Positions 12,106 through 22,421 of a stretch of DNA of 64,000 nucleotides are shown piece after piece. The notes beneath the pieces were generated by a model. It was not told the DNA's origin. It worked only from the letters and a program-made list of their open reading frames with translations, and ran no database searches. Both the position numbers and the translations under genes were made by a program. Every line of letters starts with the position of its first letter. The stretch's first letter is position 1. Source of the stretch: Macrostomum hystrix (lineage: Eukaryota; Platyhelminthes; Macrostomidae); contig CATNEN010000030.1 in assembly GCA_950097015.1 (NCBI GenBank), positions 2,155,001 through 2,219,000 of the forward strand, written 5' to 3'.

Positions 12106-12807
12106 TTTAGATAGGATTAATGCTTTTCTATCTGGACTAAAGCTATTACGCCTAGATTACCGCCATATTCCGACATGGTTAGTATTTCAGATAAGGACTC
12201 ACTGTATTCCCTCTGGATTAGCGCACAGCAAACCCTCCTTAACTCAGCTAGAGTATTTTGCCTTGCCAATTACTGAGACAAAAATGTTCAGAGCTTTAAG
12301 TACAGTATGCGAGTATTGCGCGGCTGTGATATGAGGATACAAATATTGGCAGAATTATGGCAACAGGTGGGATATTGCTAAATAAAATCATAAAACACAT
12401 TAGATAAATGATTACTTTACACATAAAAAACAATACGCACGCGCACAAAGATAAGGAAGCCCCGATACAACAGAAAATAGTAATAGATTGAGAAAGCGAA
12501 TTCGATAAGCACATAAGAAAGTAGAATTTAATAATTTGCGCTTGCAATTCAATTAGAAATTTAATTAAAAAATAAGTAATACAATCGCCAAAACCATCTA
12601 AGCTTAAAGAGTAAAGCGAGGTGCAGTCCGTTCGCAGGTCTGATGGCTGCAACGGATTAGACACTGGGGGTCAGGCAGCATTTAAGAAGGCCACACATAC
12701 GTACTTTGGAGGAGGCGCAAAACATTGGATCTGGGTCACGGAGACAGGATAATGAAGGTCATTTCTTGTAGATCAAACAAGAACAGCAGCCTCAGGTTTA
12801 AAGTGCT

Positions 12808-15800
12808 TCAAGCTTGCACAATGTCAATCTGCACGTAGAGCTGCTTGACGCCAATCTGAAAGAATGAAAAAACGGATTATAACGAACCGTTAAAAATTGC
12901 TTTTAAAATGAGCTCCAAAAATCTCACCGAGATTGATGGTCCAAAAATTTCACCCTGAGATTGATGGTCCAAAAATCTTACCGAGATTGTTGCCCAAAAA
13001 TCTCACCCCGATTGTTTATTAAAAATCTCATCTAGAGATTGGTGCTAAAAAATCTCACCCCGAAAAAGCAGCTCGAAAATCTCACCCCGAAATAGTTGCT
13101 CTAAAAATCTCACCAGAGATTATTGCTGAAAAAATCTCACCCAGAGATTGTTGCTAAAAAATCTCACCCAGAGATTGTTGCTAAAAAATCTCACCCCGAG
13201 AAAGCAGCTCTAAAATATCACCCAGAGATTATTGCTTAAAAATCTCACCCAGAGATTGTTGCTAAAAAATCTCACTCCGAGAAAGCAGCTCAAAAATCTC
13301 ACCCAGAGATTGTTGCTCTAAAAATCTCACCAGAGATTATTGCTGAAAAAAATCTCACCCAGAGATTGTTGCTAAAAAATCTCACCCCGAGAAAGCAGCT
13401 TGAAAATCTCACCCCGAAATTGTTGCTCTAAAAATCTCACCCCGAGAAAGCAGCTTGAAAATCTCACCCCGAAATTGTTGCTCTAAAAATCTCACCCCGA
13501 GAAAGCAGCTTGAAAATCTCACCCCGAGAAAGCAGCTTGAAAATCTCACCCCGAAATTGTTGCTCTAAAAATCTCACCCCGAGAAAGCAGCTTGAAAATC
13601 TCACCCCGAAATTGTTGCTCTAAAAATCTCACCCAGAGATTATTGCTAAAAATCTCACCCAGAGATTATTGCTAAAAAACCTCACCCTGAGATTATTGCT
13701 AAAAAACCTCACCCTGAGATTATTGCTAAAAAACCTCACCCAGAGAAAGCAGCTCAAAATCTTACCCTGGGACCGGTACTCAAATAGTGTCACTGTTACA
13801 CTTTGCCAAAAAATCTCACCCTGAGATTGCAACAAAAAGACATACTATTGGAAGAAATTCATTTACAAACAAACAATATCAAAATCTGAGCTGGAGATTT
13901 TCCAAATCAAATATGAGCCAGTGAACAATCGGTGCGCCAATGCCTTACCTGGTAGAACATGTTATGCGCCTGGCTCTGTATATAGCGAATATCAGCGGTT
14001 GGCGCCTACCTCGAGTTTAATATTGCCAATGTACACATCTGAGCACAGGGTCCAAAAGTGCGGCTCCTGAATAGAATAGACGCCTTCTAGACTGGCCACC
14101 CGATTGTAGCAGGCCGGCAATTCGTGCTCCAACTGTTTGGGTGTGCGCATCATGAGGATGCTCAGACTGTCCGACACAAGCGATAGCACCGATACGAAGA
14201 TCATCACCGCGATGAACATGGAGCAGATGGGATCGGCTGCCATCCAGCCGAAATACTGTATGAGCAGAGAGGAAATAATTACTCCAATGCTGCCAAGGGT
14301 GTCCGCCATGATGTGCAAGAAGACGCCCTGCAGGATCTTGTTATTCGAGCCGCCAAGGCCGCCACCGCCATCGCTGCAGACTGCGCTAGTTGTTGATGCA
14401 TCGTCGCTAGCTTTCGTAGACGAATAGTCATTAGCCGGATGATGATGCGAATGACCGTGACCGCCGCCTCCGTGACTGTGTCCGTGACCTTGATCATGCG
14501 AGTGACCATGACCGCCGTGGCTATGACCGTGACCGCCGCCGTCATGAGAATGGCCGTGATGAGAGCCGCCATGTTGGAATACAAAGATGCCGATTATGTT
14601 AACTAGGAAACCAAGCAGTGAGACTATGAATAGGCGGTCGTGCTTCACCTCGGGCGGCTCGGCTAGGCGCTGCAATTCATTCAACAGATGCTTGAGATAC
14701 TTAGTAAGCTGAGGAGCCTGGGGTGTGTAGCCCTGAGGATGCTGGGGTGTGTAGCCCTGAGGATGCTGGGGTGTGTAGCCCTGAGGATGCTGGGGTGTAG
14801 CCCTGAGGATGCTGGGGTGTATAGCCCTGAGGATGCTGGGTGTGTAGCCCTGAGGATGCTGGGGTGTGTAGCCCTGAGGATGCTGGGGTGTGTAGCCCTG
14901 AGGATGCTGGGGTGTAGCCCTGAGGATGCTGGGTGTGTAGCCCTGAGGATGCTCGGGTGTGTAGCCCTGAGGATGCTGGGGTGTGTAGCCCTGAGGATGC
15001 TGGGTGTGTAGCCCTGAGGATGCTGGGGTGTGTAGCCCTGAGGATGCTGGGTGTGTAGCCCTGAGGATGCTGGGTGTGTAGCCCTGAGGATGCTGGGTGT
15101 GTAGCCCTGAGGATGCTGGGGTGTGTAGCCCTGAGGATGCTGGGGTGTGTAGCCCTGAGGATGCTGGGGTGTGTAGCACTGAGGATGCTGGGGTGTGTAG
15201 CCCTGAGGATGCTGGGTGTGTAGCCCTGAGGATGCTGGGGTGTAGCCCTGAGGATGCTGGGGTGTGTAGCCCTGAGGATGCTGGGGTGTGTAGCCCTGAG
15301 GATGCTGGGGTGTAGCCCTGAGGATGCTGGGGTGTATAGCCCTGAGGATGCTGGGTGTGTAGCCCTGAGGATGCTGGGGTGTGTAGCCCTGAGGATGCTG
15401 GGGTGTGTAGCCCTGAGGATGCTGGGGTGTAGCCCTGAGGATGCTGGGTGTGTAGCCCTGAGGATGCTGGGTGTGTAGCCCTGAGGATGCTGGGTGTGTA
15501 GCCCTGAGGATGCTGGGGTGTGTAGCCCTGAGGATGCTGGGTGTGTAGCCCTGAGGATGCTGGGGTGTGTAGCCCTGAGGGAGCCTTGGGTATGCGGTCC
15601 CGAGGATCGTGTGTAGCCTTGGTGACCTAGGGGGAGCTGTAATAAACAAAACAGAGTTTAAAAGCTTACCTCCACAGCCTCAGAAAAGATAAAGAACGCG
15701 ACAAACAATAGGAACAGTCCATTCACAAAGCCGCCCATTATCTCGGCTCGGACGTAGCTAGATAGGGAGAAAAATATTAGACTTAGGAAGCATTTCAGTG

Positions 15801-16141
15801 AACCCAGACTAACATATAAAATTTGCTTACAAATTAATAAGTGCTTACCCATATGAGTAGTTTGGGTTCGCGCGCCATTTAGAAACCAGCGAGGCTGCCA
15901 ATCCAGTTAGGAGGGCTGTGCAGTCGAAGAACATGTGAAATGAGTCGGATATCAAGCCCAGGCTGTTTGTCCAAACGCCGTAGAACAATTCAACAAAGGC
16001 GAATGACAAGTTCAGAAGCAGAAAGAAAAATAGATTGCGCGAGTCGCGATCAGAGAGGATTAACCTAATCCAGCCTGCAATCTTGTCACAGATTCCCCAG
16101 CTAGCTTTCACGCCAGTGTCCTTAGAGTGCAAAGGCAGCAT
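12808..16141 (-). CDS. SLC30A7: Zinc transporter ZnT7-like (SLC30A7)
   Basis: Cation-diffusion-facilitator zinc exporter; ZnT7 loads zinc into the early secretory pathway at Golgi membranes. Exons: 16141-15849, 15757-15670, 14669-13949 and 12855-12808, with all phases consistent. Total is 382 residues against 376 in human. The start MLPLHSKD matches the family. The first metal-site helices read FVELFYGVWTNSLGLISDSF HMFFD; the cytosolic His-rich loop has many GHSH repeats near residues 150-190. Then comes FLHIMADTLGSIGVI, with the second HxxxD site. The C-terminal domain includes EPHFWTLCSDVY and ends KQLYVQIDIVQA. One surplus base near 13999-14003 breaks the frame between KLEVGAN and ADIRYIQSQ; alignment is continuous across it, so it is probably an indel error. 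Both large introns are dominated by minisatellites. Confidence 0.95.
12930..13830. repeat. ~27-bp minisatellite in the last ZnT7 intron
   Basis: Roughly 33 imperfect units built on AAAATCTCACCC followed by either GAGATTRTTGCT or GAGAAAGCAGCT. The two unit types alternate in blocks. It lies wholly within intron 3 (12856-13948). Confidence 0.92.
14710..15590. repeat. 24-bp minisatellite in ZnT7 intron 2
   Basis: About 36 copies of CCCTGAGGATGCTGGGGTGT plus a TAG or GTAG end, with 22- to 25-bp length variants, filling the intron 14670-15669. Every unit carries a GTAG and a TAG, but none breaks the inferred splice between exons 2 and 3. Confidence 0.95.
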
Positions 16142-16722
16142 TTCTGGCCTCTTACCTGGAATGCACCAAATATGCGAATGTATATTTTTCATATACACAT
16201 AATATATATTAATATATACTTATATCACACTTCACGAATAAACACATTTAAAAAATTGCTGTCCTTTTACTCCTATTACGTTGCTTTAAAAAACTAAATT
16301 GAGATGTGGTCCAATTCTTAATATTGTCTTACAAATCAATTTAAGTAAAGATAATAATTTTCTTAGAAGAAAATATTAAATAAAAAGTAGTAAAAAATAA
16401 TAATATATGATTACTAAGAATTCTACTACTTTGAATAATATCTCAATAGATTAATTCTAAAACTAGTTTAGTGTAAAACACTGAATAAAATATAGAAAAG
16501 GCAAGCTACCAGGTTATGTTTTAATTATATATATATATTAATATATACCTACCCACACAATTCTGCACTCTAATATCTATAAAAATGTTAAAATATATAA
16601 CTTGAAAAGACAAGTATATATTGGTTTCAGGCAAACAGTACAACAGTACAGGTGGATATGTATGAACAAGATTAACTAATTTCTTGGAAAGAGATTGGAA
16701 AGACAGTGAGTTGAGATTAAAT

Positions 16723-17175
16723 GGTCCCAGGTCATTTCGGTGACAAGACATTTCGGTGACACAATTGGTCAGATTGGAGACAACTATTTTTGCACCTAAA
16801 TATGCTAAAAAACTGCCTTTCATCTTAACTATGCACACTTATAAAGTATTAATTAAATAATGCTATAAGTATTAATAAGTAGCTGTACATCGCTCTGATT
16901 AAGTCTGGGTTTTACTTTAAATGAGTTAAATTATTAAATTATTTAATGAGTAGTCAATAGTTTCAATAGTTATTCATTCCTAATTAAATGTGTATAATAA
17001 TCTTTTTTTAAGTTTTGGATTGACAAGGTGAGTGCAGACTTTAAGCAGCTGCTGGATCATGGAAGGCTGTTTTCTCAGCATATTTAGGTGCAAAAATAGT
17101 TGTCACCAAACAGACCAATTCTGTCACCAAAATGACTGTCACCGAAATGTCTTGTCACCGAAATGACCTGGGACC
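16723..17175. mobile_element. 453-bp foldback MITE with 8-bp target duplication
   Basis: The two ends are long inverted repeats. GGTCCCAGGTCATTTCGGTG at 16723 is mirrored by the reverse complement ending at 17175, and similarity continues for about 90-110 bp per arm (including TTTTTGCACCTAAATATGCT in both). Immediate flanks are GATTAAAT (16715-16722) and GATTAAAC (17176-17183), an 8-bp duplication with one mismatch. No transposase is encoded. Inner repeats of TTTCGGTGACA occur in each arm. Eight-base duplications fit hAT, Merlin or P-type elements; I cannot choose. The AT-rich spacer 16142-16714 holds nothing else. Confidence 0.8.
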
Positions 17176-17183
17176 GATTAAAC

Positions 17184-19460
17184 TACTAAACATGAAATGC
17201 CCACAAGGTGTGCCCATCTAAAGTAGACAAGAAAGAAAAGGCTTAAATGTTTACCAGATAATTTAGCTTAGCATCTGGCTTTATTGGATTGTAATTGACT
17301 GATATAATTGTACATTTGTTGAATACTACAAATTTTATACTATAACTATAACAGCAACAATGCTATGATGCTGAAATGGGACAAATGGCACAGTGAGAAT
17401 ATTCTCGAAGATTACCTAATTTAGACAATACGGTACACTGCAATGTTACACACTCATACGCATAGTTATTTACATTAACTGGATTACGGGAGCGCATTTT
17501 ACACTACAATAATTAAAAACTAAAATGTAAGGGTGGACAAACAAGGACGCTAAATGCCTAAATTATATATAGTGTCAGGTACCAAACATTTTTGGTATTT
17601 TTTTCGTCGTAAGGTACCTGGCGTTACTTGTTTCGTGTAAAACTGCCACGCGTTAGTTTATTTACTTTGCAGGAAAGCAAACATCAATAAAATGCTATTT
17701 AGGGGACAATTTGCAGCAAATAAATGAAAAATTAAGAGATTACGAGTGTCTATAATATTTCTTCTAAACTCTGTTCAAAATTTACTTGGTAAATATTCTA
17801 GTGTTTTGTTATATAAATCATGTTCGATTTTGCGGCATGCAACATATACTTGACGAATTATTTTTTAAGATGTGAAATATATGTCCCATGTTTTATTTAG
17901 AAGAATGGAAGCGAACCCGAATTTGTCATTGAAAAAAATAAAAACAATTGTGAGAAGAAGATCTAATCTGAAGCTTTAATGTATTTTTGGAATAAGCAAA
18001 CTTAATTACTTGAATTGGAATACCCTAGTTGGGTATGTGGCTCTCCGCCACAACAAATGAAGCTAAGGCGATGAATTTGTATTTCGGTTAGCAGGGTTAA
18101 GAATGGGAGCCTTGGCCCCCGTGGTCGGCTTTATTTGGTTGAGCTGAGTACAGATAATCTATGGGAAAAAGGGAAGGCTAGTATTGCTTGGTGGAATAAG
18201 TGGGTTGTTTGTGGAAATAAAAGAAAGTTAACTAAGCCTCAAATAACAAAGTCTCAAATAAAAGTTCATTGGAGACGCTACAGGTAACACCATCCGAATA
18301 CTCACATTATTCATGTAATGTTCATAATGAGACGTTTAATTGGCTTCGAAGCAGAAGAATCTACTTCTGTTCAGTGTCTCTAAGGTCCACTTTGTTTCAT
18401 GCGATTGCGAGATTTCTTACAGTGCTCGAGACTGCATGCCGGCGTCGAGCCAAGGACGACTAGGAGCTTGCAGACTTTAGCTACTCCTTCCATAGAGGTC
18501 CTGGCATCAGGCATTGTCCAAGCACTGCCGCTTCGAAAGCGTTGCACTTTGGAACATTCTTTAGTTGCACATAGCTGGTAGCCAAAGACAATGAACAATA
18601 TGAAAGTTACCACAAGAATGAAATTTTTTTTGCGATTATCATGAAATGCAGATTGTCACGCAGTTGCGATGCCATGCAGATCAACGCCGGAAATCTTTGA
18701 CGTGACGCTGCATACAATTAAATGTCATATACTTGTATTTAAGTTCATACCAATTTTTTTGTGTAGCTACTGAAACGCGTGAAACATGCATTCTTTTTTC
18801 CATAGACCTGGTCGAAGTTAGACCTAAACAATTGTATCATGTAAACATTTTTCATTCAATCTGATAAGGGCGTATAATGCCATTCATTCTGATTAATTTG
18901 ATACGTTCAAATTAAAACGACACGACTTATGTTTTGTTTAGCTAAAAGTTTAGAGGGAAGCCACTTTTTTTTTATATTTTGGCCTATAGTGGGTGGAATT
19001 TCATTCATCCGCACTAATATTTGATCAAGCCCTGTGCCCGTGCCAATAAAAAGACTCAACTATAATTAGGGCTCGATCCATCTTCCTCTACCGAGCAGAA
19101 AATTGCAGGAAACGGAACAATTCAGATAAAATCGGATCGACTGCTGCCCGAGGCTACCCACAGTTGCATTCTTTGAGAATAGAACTCACTATATCAGAAC
19201 AGGGTTTCATCAAGTGGAAAAAATAATTGCAGTGTTTTCCTTCCTATCACATTTTCCATGCCTGCAAAAGATATCGATAGAGAATGCTTGCGATCAATCT
19301 GGCCCTAAGTCGATGCTCAAATTAAAATGTCTTCAGGCGCTGCGTAATTGCTCTCTTCTTGCCAGATTGCGACACTGATCCAGTGAGTCGCCCCATCCCC
19401 TAAGGCGTCAGAGAAGAAGTAATTCATAATTACTCGCAGAAGTCTCGACTTATTCCTGTT
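17184..19460. other. Gene-poor AT-rich spacer
   Basis: No reading frame with a recognisable domain, good codon bias or splice structure was found on either strand here. Short open frames near 18269-18613 overlap on opposite strands and match nothing I know. Confidence 0.5.
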
Positions 19461-19469
19461 CTCTCTGCA

Positions 19470-19606
19470 GCTACATGGTTTCTGATCGCGGCACCGATGC
19501 AGCTCAATGGTTCCGATCCATCCCGATCTCAAATTGACTTCCAACGAATTGGAGCAGATTATACAGGATGAAGGGGGCGGGGGAGGGGGCAGACAGTGGG
19601 CCAAGG
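19470..19606 (+). other. Possible orphan exon
   Basis: A polypyrimidine acceptor (TTCTCTCTGCAG) at the left and an AAG^GTGAGG donor at the right bracket a moderately GC-rich stretch. Within it the segment after an ATG reads MVPIHPDLKLTSNELEQIIQ, then a glycine run and RQWAK. No partner exon or homologue was recognised, and the other two frames contain stops. It may be a first coding exon, part of a decayed gene, or chance. Confidence 0.25.
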
Positions 19607-19621
19607 TGAGGGGAGAAAGTG

Positions 19622-19629
19622 TTTAAAAG
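19622..19629 (+). promoter_or_regulatory. TATA-like element of the secreted peptide gene
   Basis: TTTAAAAG lies about 100 bp before a likely 5'UTR donor (CAG^GTAAGT at 19729) of the gene starting at 19820. Position fits a core promoter with transcription beginning near 19650; inferred only from sequence. Confidence 0.4.
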
Positions 19630-19819
19630 GAGAAGTTGTGATCTCGAACTCGGACCAGCCTAGTTTGGTCAAAGCACAAGCCCAGTATAGCTCACTTTGT
19701 CGACTTGCACATCGCAAAATCTGTTCAGGTAAGTCCTCGTATTAATGCGAGCTTACTTTTATTTGGATTATTGCTTTAATATAAAATGACCCGCATCCTG
19801 TGCTGTCAATCAATCAAGC

Positions 19820-20345
19820 ATGAATCAGCTGGTCTACCTGTCCACTCTGGCCTGCCTGTTGCTGGCCGCCACAACCTGCGCCCAGGCCTTCAGTCTGCGC
19901 TCGGACGCCACGGCCAATGGACCGGACGATCTGACGGAAATGCCAGTGGCCGCGTTTCCTCACATGTCGGCCTGGCAGCGCTGCCTGTTTGTGTGCAGCT
20001 TCTGCTTCCGCGGCGAGGGCAAGGTAACGACTGGCCTAGCGGGGTCAGAGTGCTGCGCAATCTGGGATGTCTATGTCCTAATTTTTCCTTTAACCGGGGC
20101 TTATGGGGCAAGGAATTTTTTTCAGGGGGACAAAGCACATTACACCCGAGGAAGATTAACAAGTTGTTACCTGCCAAAACCAAATACGATGAGCGGTCGA
20201 TTTGATGGGGGACTTTTGTTAATTTCTGACGCAGGAGAGCGACCTGTTGAGCTGCGCGAACAGCTGGTGCCTGGAGTCGCTAGGAAAAACCGGCGTCCTG
20301 CCCAAGGTGGCCGTCCAGATGTGCCCAGCCATGTCTCTGGTCTGA
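19820..20345 (+). CDS. Small secreted six-cysteine peptide
   Basis: Two exons, 19820-20023 and 20235-20345 (donor AAG^GTAACG, acceptor GACGCAG, phase 0), encode 104 residues. Residues 1-23 form a clean signal peptide (MNQLVYLSTLACLLLAATTC). A short acidic propeptide-like stretch follows, then a compact domain with six cysteines: RCLFVCSFCF, LLSCANSWCLES and QMCPAM. A 5'UTR intron (about 19729-19818) and an upstream TATA-like box are plausible. I recognise no family. The motif RC-x3-C-SF-x-FR also occurs in the unrelated-looking secreted protein at 60.0-60.4 kb. Role unknown; an extracellular peptide hormone, toxin-like or venom-type fold, or structural mucus peptide would all fit. Confidence 0.75.
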
Positions 20346-20789
20346 GTCAGTCGGAGGATCACTACGAGTAGCGAGGATGACTTGGATGACGTTGCTAAAT
20401 TTTGTTAAAACTCGATTTGCTTTTTCCTTTTTGAACATTTGAGGCTCCAAAATATATAAAGTGCAAGCGACAAGCTTTGGAAGGCATCGGTTTAAAACTC
20501 ATAATAAGGAATACATAAAGCTGCTCTAGCATCTTTGTGATGATCTCAAAAGTCTTTTTCTGCTTCATTGCTGTTATGAGCTTCTATAAATATTATATAG
20601 GCGATAGCTACGCTCGTATAGCAGTTAATTTAATCGTGCATTAGGATTAGGATAACACCTGATAATAATCTCTAACATAGGACAATCCGATGGCGCGATG
20701 GTGCTGTCTAACAGTTTCTGTCTAACATTTCACACACTGCTGTTAGGTACGATGCAAATTTAAAACTGCTGTCAAATAGGTAACGCTTT

Positions 20790-21385
20790 GTGATGTCTTA
20801 CATGTAACACTATCTACTGTCTAACAGGTAACACTATCTACTGTCTAACAGGTAACACTCTCTACTGTCTAACAGGTAACACTCTCTACTGTCTAACAGG
20901 TAACACTCTCTACTGTCTAACAGGTAACACTCTCTACTGTCTAACAGGTAACACTCTCTACTGTCTAACAGGTAACACTCTCTACTGTCTTACATGTAAC
21001 ACTATCTACTGTCTAACAGGTAACACTCTCTACTGTCTAACAGGTAACACTCTCTACTGTCTAACAGGTAACACTCTCTACTGTCTTACATGTAACACTA
21101 TCTACTGTCTAACAGGTAACACTCTCTACTGTCTAACAGGTAACACTCTCTACTGTCTAACAGGTAACACTCTCTACTGTCTAACAGGTAACACTCTCTA
21201 CTGTCTTACATGTAACACTATCTACTGTCTAACAGGTAACACTCTCTACTGTCTAACAGGTAACACTCTCTACTGTCTAACAGGTAACACTCTCTACTGT
21301 CTTACATGTAACACTATCTACTGTCTAACAGGTAACACTCTCTACTGTCTAACAGGTAACACTCTCTACTGTCTAACAGGTAACC
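20790..21385. repeat. 24-bp minisatellite with AG|GT core
   Basis: About 25 units of GTCTAACAGGTAACACTCTC plus TACT; a TTACATGTAACACTA variant recurs every three to six units, showing higher-order duplication. The spacer 20346-20789 has no gene. The unit is related to the 20-bp array at 52.4 kb. Confidence 0.95.
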
Positions 21386-21679
21386 TGTAAAACACGGGCA
21401 AAACGAAACTGCAGACGACAAACTCACTTAAAAGATTTATTTTGACTTTTGCAAAGTACTAGTTTTTAAAGCTTTCATTTTTCAAAGTTTTTAAAACTTT
21501 ATTAAGCTTCATTAAGCTTTCAGTGGCATTCGTCATTAAAAAACTATAAATTGGTGGCTAGCGAAGATAACTCGATAGGAAATGTGAATTTTTGATAAAT
21601 AGACTGCAAATAGAAATTGGCGAACTTGTGAAAGATAGGTAATGCAAGATGTACAAAATATTTACACTTAAAACTACAT

Positions 21680-22080
21680 CTGACTCACGGGCTGTATCCC
21701 AGAACTCAAAACTGACTCACGGGCTGTATCCCAGAACTCAAAACTGACTCACGGGCTGTATCCCAGAACTCAAAACTGACTCACGGGCTGTATCCCAGAA
21801 CTCAAAACGGACTCACGGGCTGTATCCCAGAACTCAAAACTGACTCACGGGCTGTATCCCAGAACTCAAAACTGACTCACGGGCTGTATCCCAGAACTCA
21901 AAACTGACTCACGGGCTGTATCCCAGAACTCAAAACTGACTCACGGGCTGTATCCCAGAACTCAAAACGGACTCACGGGCTGTATCCCAGAACTCAAAAC
22001 TGACTCACGGGCTGTATCCCAGAACTCAAAACGGACTCACGGGCTGTATCCCAGAACTCAAAACTGACTAACGGGCTGTG
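21680..22080. repeat. 32-bp minisatellite
   Basis: Twelve to thirteen almost perfect 32-bp copies with core GACTCACGGGCTGTATCCCA; the only common variant is CTGA/CGGA. Low divergence implies recent expansion. From 22081 to 22421 nothing is recognised. Confidence 0.95.
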
Positions 22081-22421
22081 ATTCACAAAATTCCGAAGCA
22101 GAGACTGTGTTATTAAAAATTCACAAGTCACAAGTTCTATCCCAAACCCTGGTTTTCTCCAGACTATACAAAAAATCTGATTTCAAAACTGACAGAAATA
22201 TAGTTTGGCGATATATCCGAGGCAAATTGTGAGTGCATAAAGTTCTACAGCTAGAATGGGTTAGTGCTGAAAAAATCAGGAGTTAACAACAAAAAACGTA
22301 AAATTGGTCTTTTGTTTTTGAACATTGTAGAAAAAAGTGAGTGCTTCAAGAAGAAAACTTAAAATTAAGCGGAAAGCAAGCAGGGCTCCCCCAGCTGTTG
22401 TAATACGAGCTGCAGCTGCTC

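Noticed and set aside
13992-15649. Long minus-strand frames encoding HPQGYTP repeats fused to ZnT7
   Set aside because: The repeat is intron 2; the family alignment and the CAG acceptor at 14669 show exon 3 starts after it.
16521-16838. 105-codon minus-strand frame
   Set aside because: It runs across the left arm of the MITE and AT-rich flank; no coding signature.
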